Below, in pieces: positions 60,711 to 64,000 of a stretch of DNA of 64,000 bases (within the stretch, counting starts at the first letter, position 1; each line of letters begins with the position of its first letter). The notes under the pieces were generated by a model, which saw only the letters and a list, made by a program, of their open reading frames with translations, was not told where the DNA came from and did no database searches. The stretch is from Siniperca chuatsi (taxonomy: Eukaryota > Chordata > Actinopteri > Centrarchiformes > Sinipercidae), in contig NC_058058.1 of the NCBI RefSeq assembly GCF_020085105.1, positions 1,692,751 to 1,756,750 of the forward strand, read 5' to 3'. Both the position numbers and the translations under genes were made by a program.

Positions 60711-61417
60711 TATGTAAATCAGTAAGAATTAAATTCTTGCCTTTTGTCATCTCTTTTATTTGTCTTTGCGGTTGAACTCTTCAGCAGATGCAGTATGTAA
60801 ATATTTCCAGGGTTAAATATGAGGATCACACTATTTTTGTGTCTTTCTATGCTGATGACATACTGCTTTTTATTTCAGATGTTTAAATTATTTTTCATAC
60901 TTATTTAAAAGAGATGATTCGATGATTAGATTAAAGTTTTCCTACCATGTGATTTTGTTCCGAAGGTTATCAATTGTGACAAAACATTTTGGCCTTATAC
61001 TACAACCATCACTGGTTTGGACTAATCAAACAATAGTGACGAGATTTGTCTGACGGTATAAAGACTCTTAATATAAAGTATCTATGGCTATACATTATGT
61101 AATGTTACTCATTCTTTCTAAAGTCATCATGGAGAAATTACAACATCTTTGAGAGCTCAGTTTTTCTCTGGATTTCATACAGTCAGTGTTACCATTTAGA
61201 GAAACTCATTCAGCCACTTTGATAAAAAAAAATTAAACCAACTGATTTGATGAAAACGTCTTTATTATCTGGAAACACTGAAATAATATTGAAACATTGC
61301 AACAAGCTAGTAAATATTATTATTGAAACATGTCAAATAAAAGAGAGAGACAGTTGCAGAGTGCAGAGTGAGAGCAGTATCAGAGTTAAACCAGTAGCAG
61401 AGTCCCAGTGAGTCAGG

Positions 61418-61749
61418 TCAGGACTGGGGACACTGGTCTCTCCTCAGCGTCTCTGAGAGCGGAGTCTGGGAGCCCTGGGTGGCCTCACAGGTCACAGAGC
61501 CCACCTTCCTCCACTGGTCTGCAGGGAGCCTCAGGGTGCTGCTCCAGCTGTAGTGGCCGTCCTTCTCCAGCACCCCGGGGCTCCTGCTCTCCTCCCAGCT
61601 GCTGCTGCTGCTGCTGCCGTCCACCTTCCAGGCCAGACTCCAGTCTGAGGGGAAGCCCTTGTTGGCCAGGCACATGAGCGTGGCCTTCCCCTGCTGCAGC
61701 TCCTCGCTGGAGGGGGGCAGCACCGTCAGGGTGGGGACGACTCGACCCA
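61418..61749 (-). CDS. C4: Ig light-chain constant exon (kappa-like)
   Basis: Acceptor CTCCTCCTCCAG; coding [20 protein letters not shown], Cys in [15 protein letters not shown], six-Ser run, [11 protein letters not shown], Cys in SVTCEATQ, end RRDQCPQS; stop 61418-61420. 109 residues, one longer than C1 and C3 because of the extra Ser. Spliced to J5 across a 988-bp intron; poly(A) signal 61261-61266. Complete C-J-V set. Confidence 0.96.
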
Positions 61750-62737
61750 CTGGAGGAGGAGACAGTGAGACAATATGAAGAAAGTTCATACAAAGAGAAA
61801 ATGAACTCCACCCTGTTGGCTGCAGCAGAGGAGGCTGCTGGTTCAGGTGGTCTTCCTCAGATTGGATGAAACTGGTCTTCAGTGTTTCACTTCCCTCTCT
61901 GAGCTCAGTAACCATGGCAACAGATAGGCATCACTGCTGAACCATGGCAACAGACATGTTTCAGTACTATAGATAAAAAGTTGAAAGCGGGAAACTCTTT
62001 TTTTTAGTTTAATTAACAAACTTAAGCATCAGTGTTCAATAATTACACAATATGAAAAAAACTAAAAAACTTTGTTCTTTCAGATTTTTTGGCCTGAACT
62101 CATAAGATACATTTGTTTTTTCTCCTCTTTTAAGCAGACATCACTACTGAACCATGACTAAAAACAGACTTCACTACTAACAAACTTTTTAAGTGCTGAA
62201 ATGCTTTTTCCAACTCATAAAATGAATCCTACTAATACAGCATGTGGTTAAACCAGCTGCAGTGGTACCGTGTTATTCATGGGTTATACTGAGGATGTGA
62301 ATTAATCAGTCTGGGAGGAAGATTTTGTAAAACACTTGCAATTTTTTCAGATAAAACACTCACTAAATAAATACTTGGTTGATAACTTCAGCTTAAATTT
62401 GATAATTATTACATTTAAATCAATTTTTAAAAATTTCTTTGTCAGTTTTGAAACTTTTCCTGTGGACAAAATTATGAATCAAAATATTGTCTTCAATAAC
62501 TACCTGTACTTTTAAAATGATAAGAAAGTACAAACTGTCAAAATGAAAATGTCAAGTGTAACTAAAGAGTTTCTCCATCAGACAGAATTCTGCCTGTATT
62601 ACAGTGAAGTAATGGTCACTGCAATAATATTACATTTCAACTATCAGCCAAAATCTTCACGTAAAGCTTATTTTTATTATGTAAAAAAACTGAATAAATA
62701 TTAAATTTGAGTTCATGTAGAAGTTAAAGGTACTTAC
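61750..62737 (-). other. J5-C4 intron
   Basis: Homologous to the J2-C1 intron; no gene. Confidence 0.8.
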
Positions 62738-62775
62738 AGTTAACATCCAGTCTGGTTCCTCCACCGAAAGTCAAC
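62738..62775 (-). CDS. J5: Ig light-chain J segment
   Basis: 38 bp encoding [12 protein letters not shown], donor GTAAGT (62732-62737). Canonical FGGG; the first residue is Leu instead of Trp or Tyr. Phase fits C4. Confidence 0.95.
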
Positions 62776-62814
62776 CACAGTGATACAAACTGATTGAGTC
62801 GTCGTACAAAAACC
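62776..62814 (-). promoter_or_regulatory. J5 23-RSS
   Basis: CACTGTG, 23-bp spacer, GGTTTTTGT. Confidence 0.95.
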
Positions 62815-63320
62815 TCTCACTGCAGAGAGACACGGCTCTCTGACTTTGAACACAACAAACTCAACATAAACTCTTCCTGTTTTTAAAAGAATTAATTATT
62901 TCATATTATATTGATCAAACAGGGACATCATTTTCAGAATTAATCACATTTGAATATATGTTTTTACCTTCATGTAAATGTGAAATTTTAATTATTCTAA
63001 CATTAAATTAAACCAAAAAAATCCACTCTTAAAGAAAATGTATCTGCAGTCATCAAAACCAATCCACATGAAAATGATCAGTGACACATTATTAATCAAT
63101 ACTCTGGTAAATGTATTGATCCATTGAGAAACAGCATCGTCAGAGTAATCCAAGTCCCTGCTGGAGTCAGTCAGAGCATTTCCATAGAGAGCCACTTTGC
63201 ATCAGCAGCACCATGCTCCAGTGCTCTGGGAGAGTTTATAGTCCTGAGAGTTGAACACTGGATGACTGACAGCTGTCCTTCATGACAACAGAAGCCACAG
63301 AAATCCTCCTCATCAAAAAC

Positions 63321-63803
63321 ATGACTTTGCTCTCCGTCCTCATCTGGACTCTCCTCTGCTGCTGCTTCGCAGGTAAAGTCCAGAGAATCAAACTCCTCTC
63401 CTCTGTGAACCTCCGTCCCTCTGAAATGAAGCCGACAAAACCCTGACGCTGCTTTATGTTTTTGTCTCTGTATCCTCAGAGTCCAGAGGCCAGGTCACAG
63501 TGACTCAGCCTGGAGCAGTGAGCTCTGCTCTGGGAGGCTCCATCTCCATCAGCTGTAAGACCAGTCATGAGTTTTGGAGCTGTAACAGTGCTTACTGTTT
63601 AAACTGGTACCAACAGAAAGATGGAGAAACTCCCAAACTGCTAATTCGTAGCACAAATGAGAGAATGTCAGGGATTCCAGGTCGTTTTACAGGCAGTGGA
63701 TCAAAGACAGACTTCACTCTGACCATCAGTGGAGTCCAGGCTGAAGATGCAGCAGTTTACTACTGTCAGGGTGCCAACACTTTCAACAGTCAGGATGTGT
63801 TCA
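63321..63803 (+). CDS. V14: Ig light-chain V gene, family VB, with Cys pair in CDR1
   Basis: Leader 63321-63372 ([17 protein letters not shown]), donor GTAAAG, V exon 63480-63803. [18 protein letters not shown]; Cys in ISISCKTS; CDR1 HEFWSCNSAYC with two extra cysteines; [19 protein letters not shown]3 [17 protein letters not shown]; Cys in AVYYCQGANTFNSQDVF. Octamer-like CTTTGCAT at 63195-63202. Open; looks functional. Divergent from J5. Confidence 0.94.
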
Positions 63804-63831
63804 CACAGTGAAAAAGCGTTGTACAAAAACC
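63804..63831 (+). promoter_or_regulatory. V14 12-RSS
   Basis: CACAGTG, 12-bp spacer, ACAAAAACC. Confidence 0.95.
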
Positions 63832-64000
63832 TCCCTCAGTCAGACTGAACAGAAACTGAACTGCCTGCTGCAGCTGGAAGCTACTGCAGAGACTGATACA
63901 GTTCAATGAAGCAGCCCACACATGTTAAAAGCACAAACATATCTAACAGAGTCAGTTTCACTGATTCATTTTAATATCACTTCAATCCAACACTATCCAC

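Overview
The window is vertebrate nuclear DNA from a bony fish, most likely a percomorph teleost (species not determinable here). It is a piece of an immunoglobulin light-chain locus of the kappa-like type (teleost L1/L3 group). Evidence: split-leader V genes ending in 12-bp-spacer recombination signals (RSS), J segments with 23-bp-spacer RSS, C exons encoding a standard C1-type Ig domain, and teleost-style repeats (Rex6/Dong-like, RTE and L2/CR1-like LINEs, Tc1 elements, MITEs, a SINE, dinucleotide arrays).

Layout. All V genes lie on the + strand. All J segments and C exons lie on the - strand. V-to-J joining must therefore go by inversion. I count 14 V genes in three families. VA (leader MMMSL..., V exon GSSGQI..): V1psi, V3, V5, V7, V8, V10, V12, V13. 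VB (V exon [10 protein letters not shown]..): V4, V9, V14. VC (V exon [11 protein letters not shown]..): V2, V6psi, V11. Twelve look functional and two (V1, V6) are broken. There are six J segments (J1 truncated, J2, J3a, J3b, J4, J5) and four C exons (C1-C4). The repeating unit read left to right is C(-), J(-), VB or VC (+), then one or two VA (+).

Clusters: (i) 1-4.8 kb: decayed VA gene V1psi and two copies of its 3' flank. (ii) 4.8-16 kb: Rex6-like LINE insertions, truncated J1 with no C, V2, an RTE LINE, V3. (iii) 18.4-24.8 kb: C1-J2-V4-V5. (iv) 28-39.5 kb: C2-J3a-J3b-V6psi-V7-V8. (v) 42.2-47 kb: 100-N assembly gap where a C is expected, then J4-V9-V10. (vi) 49.2-58.2 kb: C3 (J deleted)-V11-V12-V13. 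(vii) 61.3-64 kb: C4-J5-V14, running off the window.

How it works: a V 12-RSS pairs with a J 23-RSS under RAG, the stretch between inverts, and the V promoter (octamer-like TTTGCAT motif 90-125 bp before the leader ATG) then reads leader-VJ-C. J donors and C acceptors are phase-compatible, giving ...[14 protein letters not shown]... in clusters iii and vii and ...[13 protein letters not shown]... in cluster iv. Shared transposon insertions (the same Tc1 site after V5 and V8), shared relic introns (between V7/V8 and V12/V13) and near-identical flanks record repeated block duplication followed by local deletions. I found no sign of a non-immunoglobulin gene system; the notable content is the birth-and-death structure of the light-chain clusters.
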